64,000 nt of DNA from Climacium dendroides (taxonomy: Eukaryota; Streptophyta; Bryopsida; Hypnales; Climaciaceae): the NCBI GenBank assembly GCA_950106755.1, contig OX467087.1, forward strand, positions 17,860,047 to 17,924,046. Reading direction: 5' to 3'. Below are positions 11,877 through 21,830 of this stretch, piece by piece (the first letter of the stretch is position 1; each line of letters begins with the position of its first letter). The position numbers and the translations under genes are program-made. The notes under the pieces were generated by a model. It saw only the letters and a list, made by a program, of their open reading frames with translations. It did not search any database and was not told the DNA's origin.

Positions 11877-12177
11877 CTGCAGCAACCAAGCACGCATCAA
11901 GTCAAAGAGATGATTGAATTCACATGAGAATCTTAGATCTCAAATTCTTCGGTAAACCCTAAGGAAACGAGATTTCATGGGTTTGAAATGACCGATTCGA
12001 CTGCCATTCGACTACTAAGAAAATACGAGAATTCAGATGGGTTCCAATTTTACATCACCATAATCGCTGAAGAGCATTGCGTGTGTTGGAACCCAAATAA
12101 GATGAACGAATATACATAGATCTTCCACATGACCCGGCCGCTCAAATCGTGAAAGTCCAGGTTAGGCTTTCATTTAC

Positions 12178-12481
12178 CTGAAGACGAGGAGTTTTTGCAA
12201 CTCCTCCACCACGCCTTCGACGCCATTCTCCGAGATGCTGTACTCCAGCAACAAGACGCGGATGTCACCATTGAAATCCTTCGACAACCAGTCACGCGGC
12301 CACCACACGTCCGGCTTGCCGCGCTGCACCCACGTTTCCTTGCACGACAGGTACTCTTTTTGTCCCACGTTGCCTTCAAAGAAAATCACGTCCAGCTTAT
12401 GATCCGGGGTAGAGTCCTGCGTGTCCACGGCGGTCACGAGGTAGCCCAGCGGCTTGTCCTCGGATCGCGCCATTGACGGAC
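12178..12481 (-). CDS. Kinase-hydrolase copy 2, exon 2: hydrolase N-terminus
   Basis: The exon starts after a TTGCAG acceptor and ends at a CAG/GTAAAT donor. Joined to exon 1 it reads LFAKCPSMARSEDKPLGYLV without a break. It carries DVIFFEGN (the first strand and oxyanion region; HG in typical SERAC1), TWVQRGKPDVWWPRDWLSKD and DIRVLLLEYS, matching the SERAC1 pattern of TW, then WP-DWL, then a strand ending in YD or YS. The ATG at 12472 can look like a gene start, but in the other copy this codon is ACG. Confidence 0.8.
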
Positions 12482-13331
12482 CTGCAACACATTACAATAT
12501 CCTGATACTAAGAATCGCAAAAGCACTGAGGTTCTTGCGGCTTGAAAATTATGAAAAATTTAATTGATCATTGATTGTGAAAATTAATGTTACAGGTAGA
12601 ATTCTGATGGAGCCATATTTCATATCACTAGAACCTCATTGAATGCATGTGGTGGTCCAATTAATTTATATAAACTAAAAAAAGAGGACAGAATGCTCCC
12701 TTATAATTTACTCCAAAGTGCTAAAAATCATGAAGCCCAATCAGCGAGCCTTCAGGGGTTCATCTTGAATGATCAACAACATAGAATCAGAACGATAAAC
12801 TCTGCACTCACCTGCTCTAGACTGCTGCCGGTTGAAGTTTGGTTGGCTTGGTTCCAGGGGTGGCAACTTGTCTGAATAAATGTCAACATATTATATCTTA
12901 CTATTCATATATACTATAAAACTGGTAACTTGACTTTCATACCAAAATGCAAGATTTGAAAAGACTCAGGATCATAAAACGCATTAGAATCTGTATAAAT
13001 GAATACTTTTTTGACATGACATCATATTCTACAATTTAATAAGCACATCATATGACAAGAAAGGCTTGGTAACAGGATAGGGGAGGGAAACACATTTGAA
13101 AATTTGGAACTTGTTAGTTTGGAACTTAGTGTAACTTATAACATGTTCATAATAACTTGTAATAAGCCTATCATAACTTATCATAGGCCACTAACCCAAT
13201 CAATAAAGTCAAATTAAAGACAGTCCCCCTTTTATAGAAAATCGATGATGAACCCAATTGATCATGTCAAAACCATGAAACTTGGGATTCAGGAAACGAA
13301 AATGAAGACGGTGTTGTGAGCTCGAACTTAC
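12482..13331 (-). other. Intron 1 of kinase-hydrolase copy 2
   Basis: This 850-bp AT-rich interval lies between a GTAAGT donor (13331-13330) and a TTGCAG acceptor. Only one unit of the repeat that is expanded in copy 1 is present next to the acceptor. Nothing else was recognised. Confidence 0.7.
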
Positions 13332-15078
13332 ATTTGGCGAACAGGACCCACAAGGGAAGGCAGCCCAATACCTCATCCTTGTGCAGCCGCTTCTGAATGC
13401 CCACTCTCGTGGTGAAAGTGAAAAAGTCGTAATCCGCTCGAATCAGACCCAGGCTGCGGACCTGGGCAATCCGCAGCAGCTTCCACAAATCGGTGAAGCT
13501 GGGCCTGTCCTGAGGCCGGAGCTTCCAGCAATTTGTGATGATGAACTTCAAGTAGTCAGGACACGTTGCTGGGAGCGACGGCCGAAACCCTTTTCGGATC
13601 TTGGCTTGCAGTTGGGCTGTGTCATACTTATCCTGCCGGAATGGAGGCTGCCCACTGAGCACCTCGCTGAACATAATCCCGAAGCTCCACACGTCTGCTT
13701 TCCGGGGAGACGTCTTCCCCTTCCTCCGAGTCGTCTCGTTGGTGAAAACCTCCGGCGCGCCGTACAACCTCGTCCCCACCTTCGTGAGCGTCGCGCTGAC
13801 AGAGCTCATAGCCATCATGTTCACCGTCCCAAAGTCAGCGAGCTTCACGCGCACGTACCCACGCTCAGCGAGCTCCGGAAACTCCTCCTTACTCACCGGC
13901 ATCAGGAGCACATTGCTTGGTTTCAAATCACGATGGGCAACATTGTTGTCATTCAAATGAATCATAGCTAAAGTAACTTGCCGCATCGTATCAATCGCCA
14001 CGTCCTGCGACATTGGTGCGAATGTGGAGGTCGATAAATCCCGCTTCGATTCCGCTCGCAGTTTTGACCTCGACAGGTGCTTCGCGAGGTCTGTGGGCAG
14101 ACGCTCCATCAAAATGTTCGATTCGAAAGAATAGTCGAGCTCTGTCGCTGCTGCAGAGGTTGGAACAGCCGCGATGCTGCCCACGGGAGGGACGAAGGAC
14201 GGGGATTCGTTCGACGATGGAGCTTCCCAGTAGCGGAAGAACTGCACGATGTGCGGATGGTGGAAAGCGCTCAAGCTCGTGGCTTCTTTCTCGCATTTCC
14301 TTTTCAGAACTTTCAATGCGCAGCTGCGTCCCAACCATTGCACATCCATCACGGCGCCGAAGCTGCCACTGCCAATGAATTCCGTGAGTTTGTACCTGTT
14401 GAGGTCCATATTCGCCATGGACTGGACCAGGTCGGTATTCTCTAGCCGCGTCCGCACATGGGTCGCGAGCAGATAGTCGAGGTCGCGGGGTTTGCCAGAA
14501 TACGAACTCAGAACATCCCGCACACGCAGGAGCAGCTGCTTTTTGTCCTCGACGAACGCCTCATGGAGGTCATTGTTGGTAGACTTCAACTCCTCCAGCA
14601 GCTTCTGAAAATCCTTCTCCGCCATTTCCAGAAGCTTCTGTTCGATTTCCCCCTCGCTCGTCACCCACGTAACAGACGAGATGGCGATGTCTACCATGGA
14701 CGTCCACCAGCGAAGGTCGAGAAGGATGTGCACGATGTCCTCCTTGATCTGGGGGAGCGACACGGCGGACTCCAGCCACGAAGGCTCCACCTCGCAGCAA
14801 CAGCCCCGCAACAGCGTCTCCGCGTGCTTCACCGTGAAATGCAGCTGCCGCAGGGCCTTCCGCCGGATGTCATCGCTGCTGGTAATACCAGTGAGAGAGG
14901 TCGACTTCTCCTTCAGGAATCTCCCGGTGTCGCTCATCATGGACGAGAGGTACTGGCACTGACGCCAGTGCAGTTGCACGCGGCGCCCGGATGCCATCTC
15001 CTGGATGAGCTTGATGGACGACGCAGCCTCCCCGCAGTAGTCCACGTTGAGGTAGTTGTTCGCCATCGCCATCGCCAA
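13332..15078 (-). CDS. Kinase-hydrolase copy 2, exon 1: helical N-domain plus TKL-like protein kinase
   Basis: This is the paralogue of 803-2579. Residues 1-220 are almost the same as copy 1. The kinase has GSGSFG (236-241), K256 in ALKVL, HRDLKPSN (H382, D384), DFG (415-417) and APE (441-443), so it should be active. The insert between N-lobe strands (about 286-320) and the stretch before HRD (about 335-358) differ strongly between copies. The exon ends at 13332, one base into a codon, at a GTAAGT donor. Unspliced, the frame would add 20 unrelated residues. With exons 2-4 the product is 877 aa: helical domain, kinase, alpha/beta hydrolase. In bryophytes such kinase or hydrolase modules head NBS-LRR immune receptors, so an immune role is possible but inferred. 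Confidence 0.88.
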
Positions 15079-15680
15079 CCCAATTTCCCAACCCTTCCGG
15101 AAACCCCGCCACCCTAATTGAATCTCATCCGAAGAACCCCGCGTGCACTAGAGATCCACAAATTCCCTACTCGCTCCAATCCTTCTCCCCCAGAAGCTCC
15201 AAAAACTCACCATCAAACCTTTACCGACAATTCATTCCCCAACCGCACACCACTCCCGCACAATCGTCCACACCCAGCGTCGTCCCACCTAAACACTCCC
15301 CCAGCAATTCACCCACCAGAAACTCCAATCCAAAGCTTACCGCGCATCACCCTAAGTGATGGAATCGTCGTGACCTCGGAAAGATTCGACCCTCACCAAA
15401 AGTAGCAGACTCATCTCGACAACTTCACCCACACGAACTTCGAGACGACGACGACGACGGATAGTGAAGCTTTGGTATCCCAGAATAACGGCGGAAGCTA
15501 GAATAAATTGTATAAATTTGGTGCAGATCAGGGATGCAAGTAAAAGTCGGCAAAACCTCGAGTCCGTTCGTTTCCTTGGTCCACTTAAGTCCCGAATCCC
15601 GCTCCAGCTTCGCGCTCCTAATCGATCAACTACATTAGTTCTCACTCTGCTAAGAGAAGTTCTTTCATTTGTGTCAAGCA
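15079..15680 (-). promoter_or_regulatory. 5' leader and upstream region of kinase-hydrolase copy 2
   Basis: Bases 15079-15366 are nearly identical to the leader of copy 1. Homology weakens beyond that but is traceable to about 15590 and perhaps 15680. It probably holds the 5' UTR and promoter. Plus-strand ORFs here (15118-15405, 15464-15847) are antisense and unsupported. Confidence 0.45.
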
Positions 15681-15884
15681 AAAGTGAAGAAACAGAGGCA
15701 GAATACTTGAATGAGAGCTGTCTGATGAGAGCAGTAGGGGTTCTAACCGGGACAATTCAGTCGGTCAACGCCCCCCCGAAGAGTCGAGCGTTCAAGCTGT
15801 TACACAAGAGTCCACGGGATGAGGAATGCGCAGTTGCGCACCTGTGATAATCGTCACTAACCACAACTTAGAATAGTTATTATT

Positions 15885-16370
15885 TTAAATTAAACATAAA
15901 TTATAATCATAATTTATTCCGTCGATGAGGTTTACCGCAGAGGAAATACAGAGGCTCAATCGTGGTCGCCGTCGTCGTCTGTAAGGCGGGGTTACATTTC
16001 CAAAGGTAGAATCTTGCAGAGGGCGGAGATGGCGATGGCGCCGATGCAGCCTGCACAGTCCACTCATGAGATCCTGGTGGATGCGCCTCCTGTGCGCCCT
16101 GTTTGTGGCCACTAAGCTTATGGTGATTGTGATCAGCGTCGTAGGGTGTGCCGGAATTCGTTGTCGAATAATGGGCAAGAGCTTAAGCTGAAGTGCGAGA
16201 ATCGGGTCGATACGAGTTGCCTGCACATTTCCACCAACATTTGAGAAGCCGAACATGTCCAGAAGTACTTGGATCGACAAGGCCGCTTTCTCTTTCCTGT
16301 AGCACTCCCAGAGCTCCTCCATAGTAAGCACACAATCCGCGTCAGCATCGAAAATGTGAAATATCCACAA
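15885..16370 (-). pseudogene. EF-hand protein fragment (possibly MICU-like)
   Basis: The minus-strand frame begins MWIFHIFDADADCVLTMEEL, an EF-hand loop (D-A-D-A-D-C-V-L-T-M-E-E). In plant mitochondrial calcium uptake (MICU) proteins a similar FxxFDxNxDGxLSxxEF stretch closes the second EF hand. The loop is imperfect (Cys where Gly is usual). About 45 residues on, the frame becomes low-complexity His/Arg, so only the first part is likely exonic. It pairs with the fragment at 16698-16907. No complete gene could be assembled; a decayed gene or distant exons are both possible. Confidence 0.4.
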
Positions 16371-16697
16371 CTACGTCTGAAATTGGGGCGTGGCAAATCT
16401 GCAATTCATGCATACGTGATGGTTAATTGTGCCAAAAAAACGCCCACGCATTTCTGCAATGATTGAATAGGAGAGTCAAGTACAAGTTTTACAATTTTCA
16501 ATTCATTCAAAAACCTCTCCTCGAGGGTTGATATATATTCTCGACAAGAATTTGGGACTAAGAATTTCACAAGGTCAAAATGGAAAGGAAAATGAGCACC
16601 TAGCACTCTGACAACCCCTCATAAGATTGTAGATTGACCTGAATGCTATTGAGAAATGTGGTGTTCAAATGCTTTGGAAGAAAATCGCATGCTACTA

Positions 16698-16907
16698 TCA
16701 GTGTTGGATGTCAGAGACCTTATCATCGGCATGCCCAACATCCTGCTTCGCCTGGTTTCCCTGAATCTTGCCAAAATCTGTAGCTGAGATGGTCCCCCCA
16801 TTCTCAAAGTCATGAAGGGCAAACTCAAGACGAGTAATCTGTTGCATGACTTGTAAGACACTGTAGAAATTAAAGACCGTAAGACTAGCACTCAAGTCTG
16901 TGAACAA
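16698..16907 (-). pseudogene. Upstream exon fragment of the EF-hand gene remnant
   Basis: The frame contains VFNFYSVLQVMQQITRLEFA followed by LHDFENGGTISATDFGKI. This resembles the MICU segment preceding the last EF hand, in which a helix ends in an xLTxxDF-type turn. It lies in the same orientation just upstream of the EF-hand loop at about 16320-16370, so the two are probably parts of one gene. The frame ends in stops after GHADDKVSDIQH. Confidence 0.35.
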
Positions 16908-17107
16908 GCTTGATTAGCTTAAGATGAATTTACAGTGAAGTGAGCCAAAATATATACATTGCGCTGACTAGCCCACTAACAGAACAATGATGATACACTA
17001 ATCCACCATACATGCTTGCCACTACCTGTACAACCTTATTGGCATTCTGTTACTAATTAATCTGTGTACTTAATGCAGGATTAGATCGGATGGACGAATG
17101 TCGGATG

Positions 17108-17660
17108 AAGAAGTCCAAGAGTGGACGGACTCATCAGGAAAATGAAAATGATTGCAACAGTGCTGCAAGAGTGCAGTGGCAATTACTTTTGTTTGCAAGA
17201 CAGAAGCAAGAGAGTTTCAAACACATTGCAATGTTGAAATGATATCTTTTGTTGCAGTATTGCTTTTATGAAATTATTGCAAAAATATTGAAGTCCTATA
17301 CAATGTAATAGTTTTGATTTGCAAACCTATTGCAATATTGAAAACATGATTAAATTTTTCAATACCGTGTCAATGCTAATTGACTACTATTTTGAATTTG
17401 TTTTGAATTTTGAATTGTAAGTGATACAATGTAAAATCATTACTATTGCATTATTGCAACAATTTTATAATCATACAAGTTTATTGCAATATTGTTGCTA
17501 ATTCTTTTATTGTTACACATTGTAATATTGTTGTTGAACTGTTTCATTATTAATAGTTTTATTTGAATCCAACTAGAAATAGTATTCTTGTAATTTACAT
17601 TTCAAAGTTAGAATTGCATTGTTATTGAATTGTTTCAATACTGCAATTATATTGATACAA
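17108..17660 (+). repeat. EXO84-containing repeat unit A, left part
   Basis: Starting near CATCAGGAAAATG (about 17130) the sequence matches the reverse complement of 42905-42320. Shared features are ATGAAAATGATTGCAAC, TGGCAATTACTTTTGTTTGC and many ATTGCAATATTG-like words. Outside the left limit the flanks differ: unit B lies in a copia element there. Similarity is moderate. Confidence 0.65.
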
Positions 17661-19130
17661 TGGCTAAAGTTTAAATACACTTAATTAATTCTCAATCTCA
17701 AAAACAACAGACATCACAATAGCTCTAAAGGCCACAAAATAAACTTTGTGCATGCTTCCATCTTCAAAACCTTCTAATGGTGCTAATAATGACACCAAAA
17801 ATCCCTTCTATATTTTTCATGATTTTCCCTTGGAATGGCGTTTCTTTGGCTAGGACTCTCATCTATGACAAGATATAGAGAACATTTTGGGAGTCATTTA
17901 CCTTAAAAAATCAAAGAAAATGGACTTTTTGTTCAAATGAAGAACTTTTTGGCTATAGAAAGAAACTGGATGAAGTATGGGAAGAAAATACTAATTTAAA
18001 AATTAAAAAAATTATGGGTTCAAGAAGCCTTTGAAGTAGGATATTGACTCAATAAATGGTCACTTAACCTCTTATGGGTTGGGGTTAAATCCTAAGTGCT
18101 CCAACATCCAATTTCTAAATCATGAATAGATTCATACCTTTGTTTGTTTCTTTTCCCTCTTTATGTGAAAGTCATTGTAAGTTTTAGAGGTGCTTCATGA
18201 AGTTCTTGCCTTATCTAATGGTTGTCTTTGATGTTGCTAGAGTACATATTTTTCTAAAATTACGAATGTGTCTAGTGTATCAAGTGGTCAAATTGCATGA
18301 ACTCTAGTTCAAAATTGGATTTGTAAAAATGAGTTTATAGATGTACAAAGCACAAAAATTTCAAAAAATCTCTATATCTAGAGAACTTCATTTCAAGTCC
18401 ATTCCAACAAGTTTTATTCAAAAAGTGATAATATTTTCCTTATAATTGAATTTATAAGCAATTTCAAAATTTTCCTTTCAAAATTTATAGGAAAATATTG
18501 GTAATTGCATTCGTAAATCTAATCATACGGATGAAATCTACTACTTGAAATCTACAACTTTTCTTTGTATAACAATTCCAAAATATTCTTCCAAATTGTA
18601 CTTTTCAATAGTTTTTCAAAATTGTCAATTATAAAGAATATTCTAAGGTCTAGGATTAAAGGTGGGATTAAGTTAACCTCATGACACTTGTACCATGTCC
18701 AGTAAGGGACACGTTAGTGGTGTATGCTTGTTCTTTAGGTTTCATAGCTCTTAAGCTCACTTAGACAGGCGGTTTAGGGATTTTAAGCTCGCTCTTTACT
18801 CCAATTCATTGACTTAGCGCTAGTGGTAAGAGTAGTAAGGTTCAAAGAGATGGATAGCGAAGGAAGAGAGAGTTCTAGGCGTGCACTACATTGTGCATTG
18901 CTTTATCAAACACTACATCAATTTCCAAGTCGAGGGCGATCTCCATTGCAAGCATCACAAATGCTGCAAGAGGCACAAAATGGTAAGTGGCGTTTTTTTA
19001 ATTTCATTAAATTACTTGAATTTTCAAGAAGTCATACCTTGAATTACAATCTGATATCGTGACGCTGGAGTGCCATTGAATGTACCTTAGTCGGCCGACA
19101 ACAATAGTGTTGTTAACTGAGCACCTATTG
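17661..19130. other. AT-rich non-coding interval within repeat unit A
   Basis: There is no supported coding sequence. A 79-aa ORF (18823-19062) directly precedes the EXO84-like exons but could not be matched to the family. Confidence 0.45.
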
Positions 19131-19598
19131 ATAACAGTCACATTAATCATTTTCGCAACGAATTATTTGAGTTTGAGAGGGAGGATTTTGATGCTCAGGC
19201 TTTTGTTCAAGTTAGATGCCAATCTATGAGTGAAAAGGTTTGTTCTCGCTCCTATGACTGTCCTTCTTGCATTTGTTGGAGCCCTAATGTAGAAATGTGT
19301 GATATAAGCTACTTCATGTGATTATTAATGTTGCGGAGTTAGAATCACAATCATGTGGTGCTCTAGAGAGATGTTTCTATTTTCCAAATAGGACTTATTG
19401 CAACTTTGCGACTATTAAAATTGTTTTTGACTTTGACTTTTCTTGTTTGACAGGGCATATGTAAATTGTGCAATGATCTCTTGGATTTGAAGAAATCATC
19501 TACAGAAAAAATGTGTAGAAGTGTCTATGCCAATTATGCAACTTTCATAAGGTTCAGAATCTTTTCTATTTTCTTCTTTGTATGAGCATTCAACAAAT
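19131..19598 (+). pseudogene. EXO84: EXO84 pseudogene fragment, N-terminal exons
   Basis: EXO84 is a subunit of the exocyst vesicle-tethering complex. Exon a (about 19131-19237) reads EREDFDAQAFVQVRCQSMSE up to an AAG/GTTTGT donor. Exon b (19454-19551) reads GICKLCNDLLDLKKSS, then TEKMCRSVYANYATFIR, up to a donor. This matches plant EXO84 (FDPDAYVQSKCQxMxEK, LxDLKKASAEEMRxSVYANYAAFIR). The following exon appears to be split by the element at 19599-20356: GATCTGGAG just beyond it could encode the SDLE that comes next in EXO84. The rest of the gene is missing here. C-terminal parts reappear at 34719-35872. It is a pseudogene or captured fragment. Confidence 0.8.
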
Positions 19599-20356
19599 CA
19601 CTAGTAGAAAAACAGTGACCATGTCAACAAAAAAGTGTTGATGGCGTTTGTATCCGTGGTCGCGTTGTCTTGGACAATACCTAACAAAAAATTGTTGTCC
19701 ATTTTGTTATGGTGGTCAACTCAAAAAAATAGTAATATTAATTCACTTTTAAATTTGCTCAATGAATGGCTGCCACATGGCAAGCCAAAAACCAGCCCAA
19801 TACAAACTGCCATGTACACCAAAAACAACACATAAACAAAACCAAAAATTAGACTTTACAATTTAATTAAAAGAAAGCTAAACTTTACAATTAACTAAAA
19901 AGACAAATTCCTTAAAACTTAGTATTTGGTGATAGAAGAGAGGAGGCTTTGATGATAGAAGAGTAGAGAAGACAATCTCTTTATAGAAATAGGGTGGTAG
20001 AAGGTAGAACAAACCATATGAGATATGTGAATTAAAACTATGAATGATTCACATATCCCATATGGTTTGTTTTGACCTTTTATCACCCCATTTGTATAAA
20101 GAACTTATCTTCTCCTCTCATGTGTCATCAAAGTCACCTTTTGTATATCACCAATGTGTGAGAGACATGTCTTCTTAACAAAAAAGTGTCAACTTTTTTT
20201 GTTGATTTGGATGTTGTACTATTTGAATCAACAAAAATTCAATGACCATTTTGTTAACTTGTTCAAATAAGAAAATTGTTAAAATGGTCAATACAATATC
20301 CCAGCCAACAAAAAATTGTTAAATTTTGTTGACTTGGACACCTTTTTTTAGTAGTG
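19599..20356. mobile_element. Non-autonomous CACTA-ended element (758 bp)
   Basis: The left end is CACTAGTAGAAAAACAG and the reversed right end is CACTACTAAAAAAA. It is the same family as 37208-37961, in opposite orientation; both share the CATGTCAACAAAAAA and CCATATGGTTTGTT regions. The flanking triplets are AAT and GAT, an imperfect target duplication. It has no coding capacity and lies inside an EXO84 exon. Its ends match those of the 43508-59236 element. Confidence 0.8.
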
Positions 20357-21150
20357 GATCTGGAGAAAAGGTAGACAATAGCTCGGGATTCAATTTTAGT
20401 TGCTTCTCCTCACCTTCTCAGATTAGGATGGATTTAATTTCTTCATTTTAGGGTCTTTCATTGGAAGTTTCATCCGTATTGCTTTTGCTATTTTTTAAGT
20501 TTCCAATCGGCCAAACAGAGAAAGCTATCCATTGATCAATGAATTACAGTACAGTTGCAGCAATTGTCGGCATGAAACCACCTGCGTTCATTGCTGATAC
20601 CCATTTTTCCTTTAATTTCCAGTAACTCACTCTCTATTGTTGAGGTTGGTTAATTTGTAGTGAAAGTATCGAAGGTGTTTGTGGAAAGAAAGAGGTCGTT
20701 GATATACATTGGGTGTTCAAGAGTTACTATAGCAACAAGGGTGGAGTTGGATCGGAGGGCATATGAAGGAGAGATTGTTGTGGCGGGGGGAACAAGTGGT
20801 CATAGCTTGGAAGCATAGGAGCATCTTGTGCAAGGTATCAAACTCGTGTGAAGTTTATACTTTGTTACGCAATGGTTTTGAAGCTGTTCTTTTTATAGTT
20901 TTAGGACTTGTGCTACATTTGTTGAAGAAAGCTCTGTTATTGGAAAGGTTTTGATCGAGCTTGGCTTGAATGCCAAGATGTGGATATTTGAGTTGTTGGG
21001 AATGTTTGTTAGTGTCTTCATTGTGACAAGCCCTCGTAAGGGAGGTGAAGCTATTTCTTTTGGTTTTTAATTCTTCTGTTGTGTTTTCCAGAGGAAGCTC
21101 TGCCATTGGAAATTAAAGGTTTTGGACTTCATTTAAAAGTAGATATCTAG
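20357..21150. other. Decayed intron/exon remnants between two transposons
   Basis: After a possible EXO84 SDLE codon run there is no further recognisable exon. Bases about 20997-21060 resemble 34518-34580 on the other side of the CACTA-1 element (shared GGGAATGTT, TTCATTGTGACA, AAGGGAGGTGAA). Confidence 0.4.
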
Positions 21151-21199
21151 TGGCACTATAAGAAACTGTGATTTTTTGGGATGTCAAAAAAAACATGTA

Positions 21200-21830
21200 A
21201 ATGCGTTTTTTTTAACGGGTTGAGCATCACCGTTGATGTCGCCCAAAATCTGTTCTTTTTTGTGACGTGGAAACATGACAAAAAATGTGCTAAATGTCAC
21301 CACAAACGTCACGATTTTCGGTGACGTCACTAAAAATCAAGGTCCTCCAAACTTCTCTAAGTGTGGCACGTGGAGGGGTCCACATTGCCACATCACATTC
21401 TTGGGGGGCAACTCTTGCCACGCGTTTTTTTTTCCTCCTACCCTTTCCTGCCCGAGGTAGTGACGTGAATCCTCTAAAATATATGACGTGGCCGGTGAAA
21501 AATCTGACGTGTCAAAGGGAAAATCTGACGTGGATCTTCCACGTCAGGTGCCACGTTGGCAGAGTTATGAGGTCTTTAACTTTGACGGCATGTTTTCTGT
21601 GACGTCATTGACGACGTCTTTGTGTTACTGACGACATCATTATAAACGTCGTCTTGTCTTGCAAGAGGGCGAGGTTTGTTTGTAAAAAGGCTAAGTTTTT
21701 GTTTTCAACGACATCACCACGTGGTAGAAGATGTTTGCTGAGACATCTCAGATAATTAGGATGATGTTTTTCCAAACTTCGTCCACATTTTCTATGACAT
21801 TGGCACAGACATCAAGAGAAACTAATGCAA
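21200..21830. repeat. CACTA-1 left subterminal region rich in GACGT motifs
   Basis: Many copies of TGACGT, GACGTC and their complements occur, for example near 21320, 21460, 21485, 21505, 21525 and 21600-21650. Related clusters lie at 25730-25915, 27760-27840 and 34310-34330. In characterised CACTA elements short subterminal repeats are bound by the TNPA protein; that role is inferred here. Confidence 0.6.

Noticed and set aside
12178..12473. Independent hydrolase gene starting at the ATG at 12472
   Set aside because: The splice phase joins the kinase exon in frame, and the paralogous exon in copy 1 has ACG at this codon.
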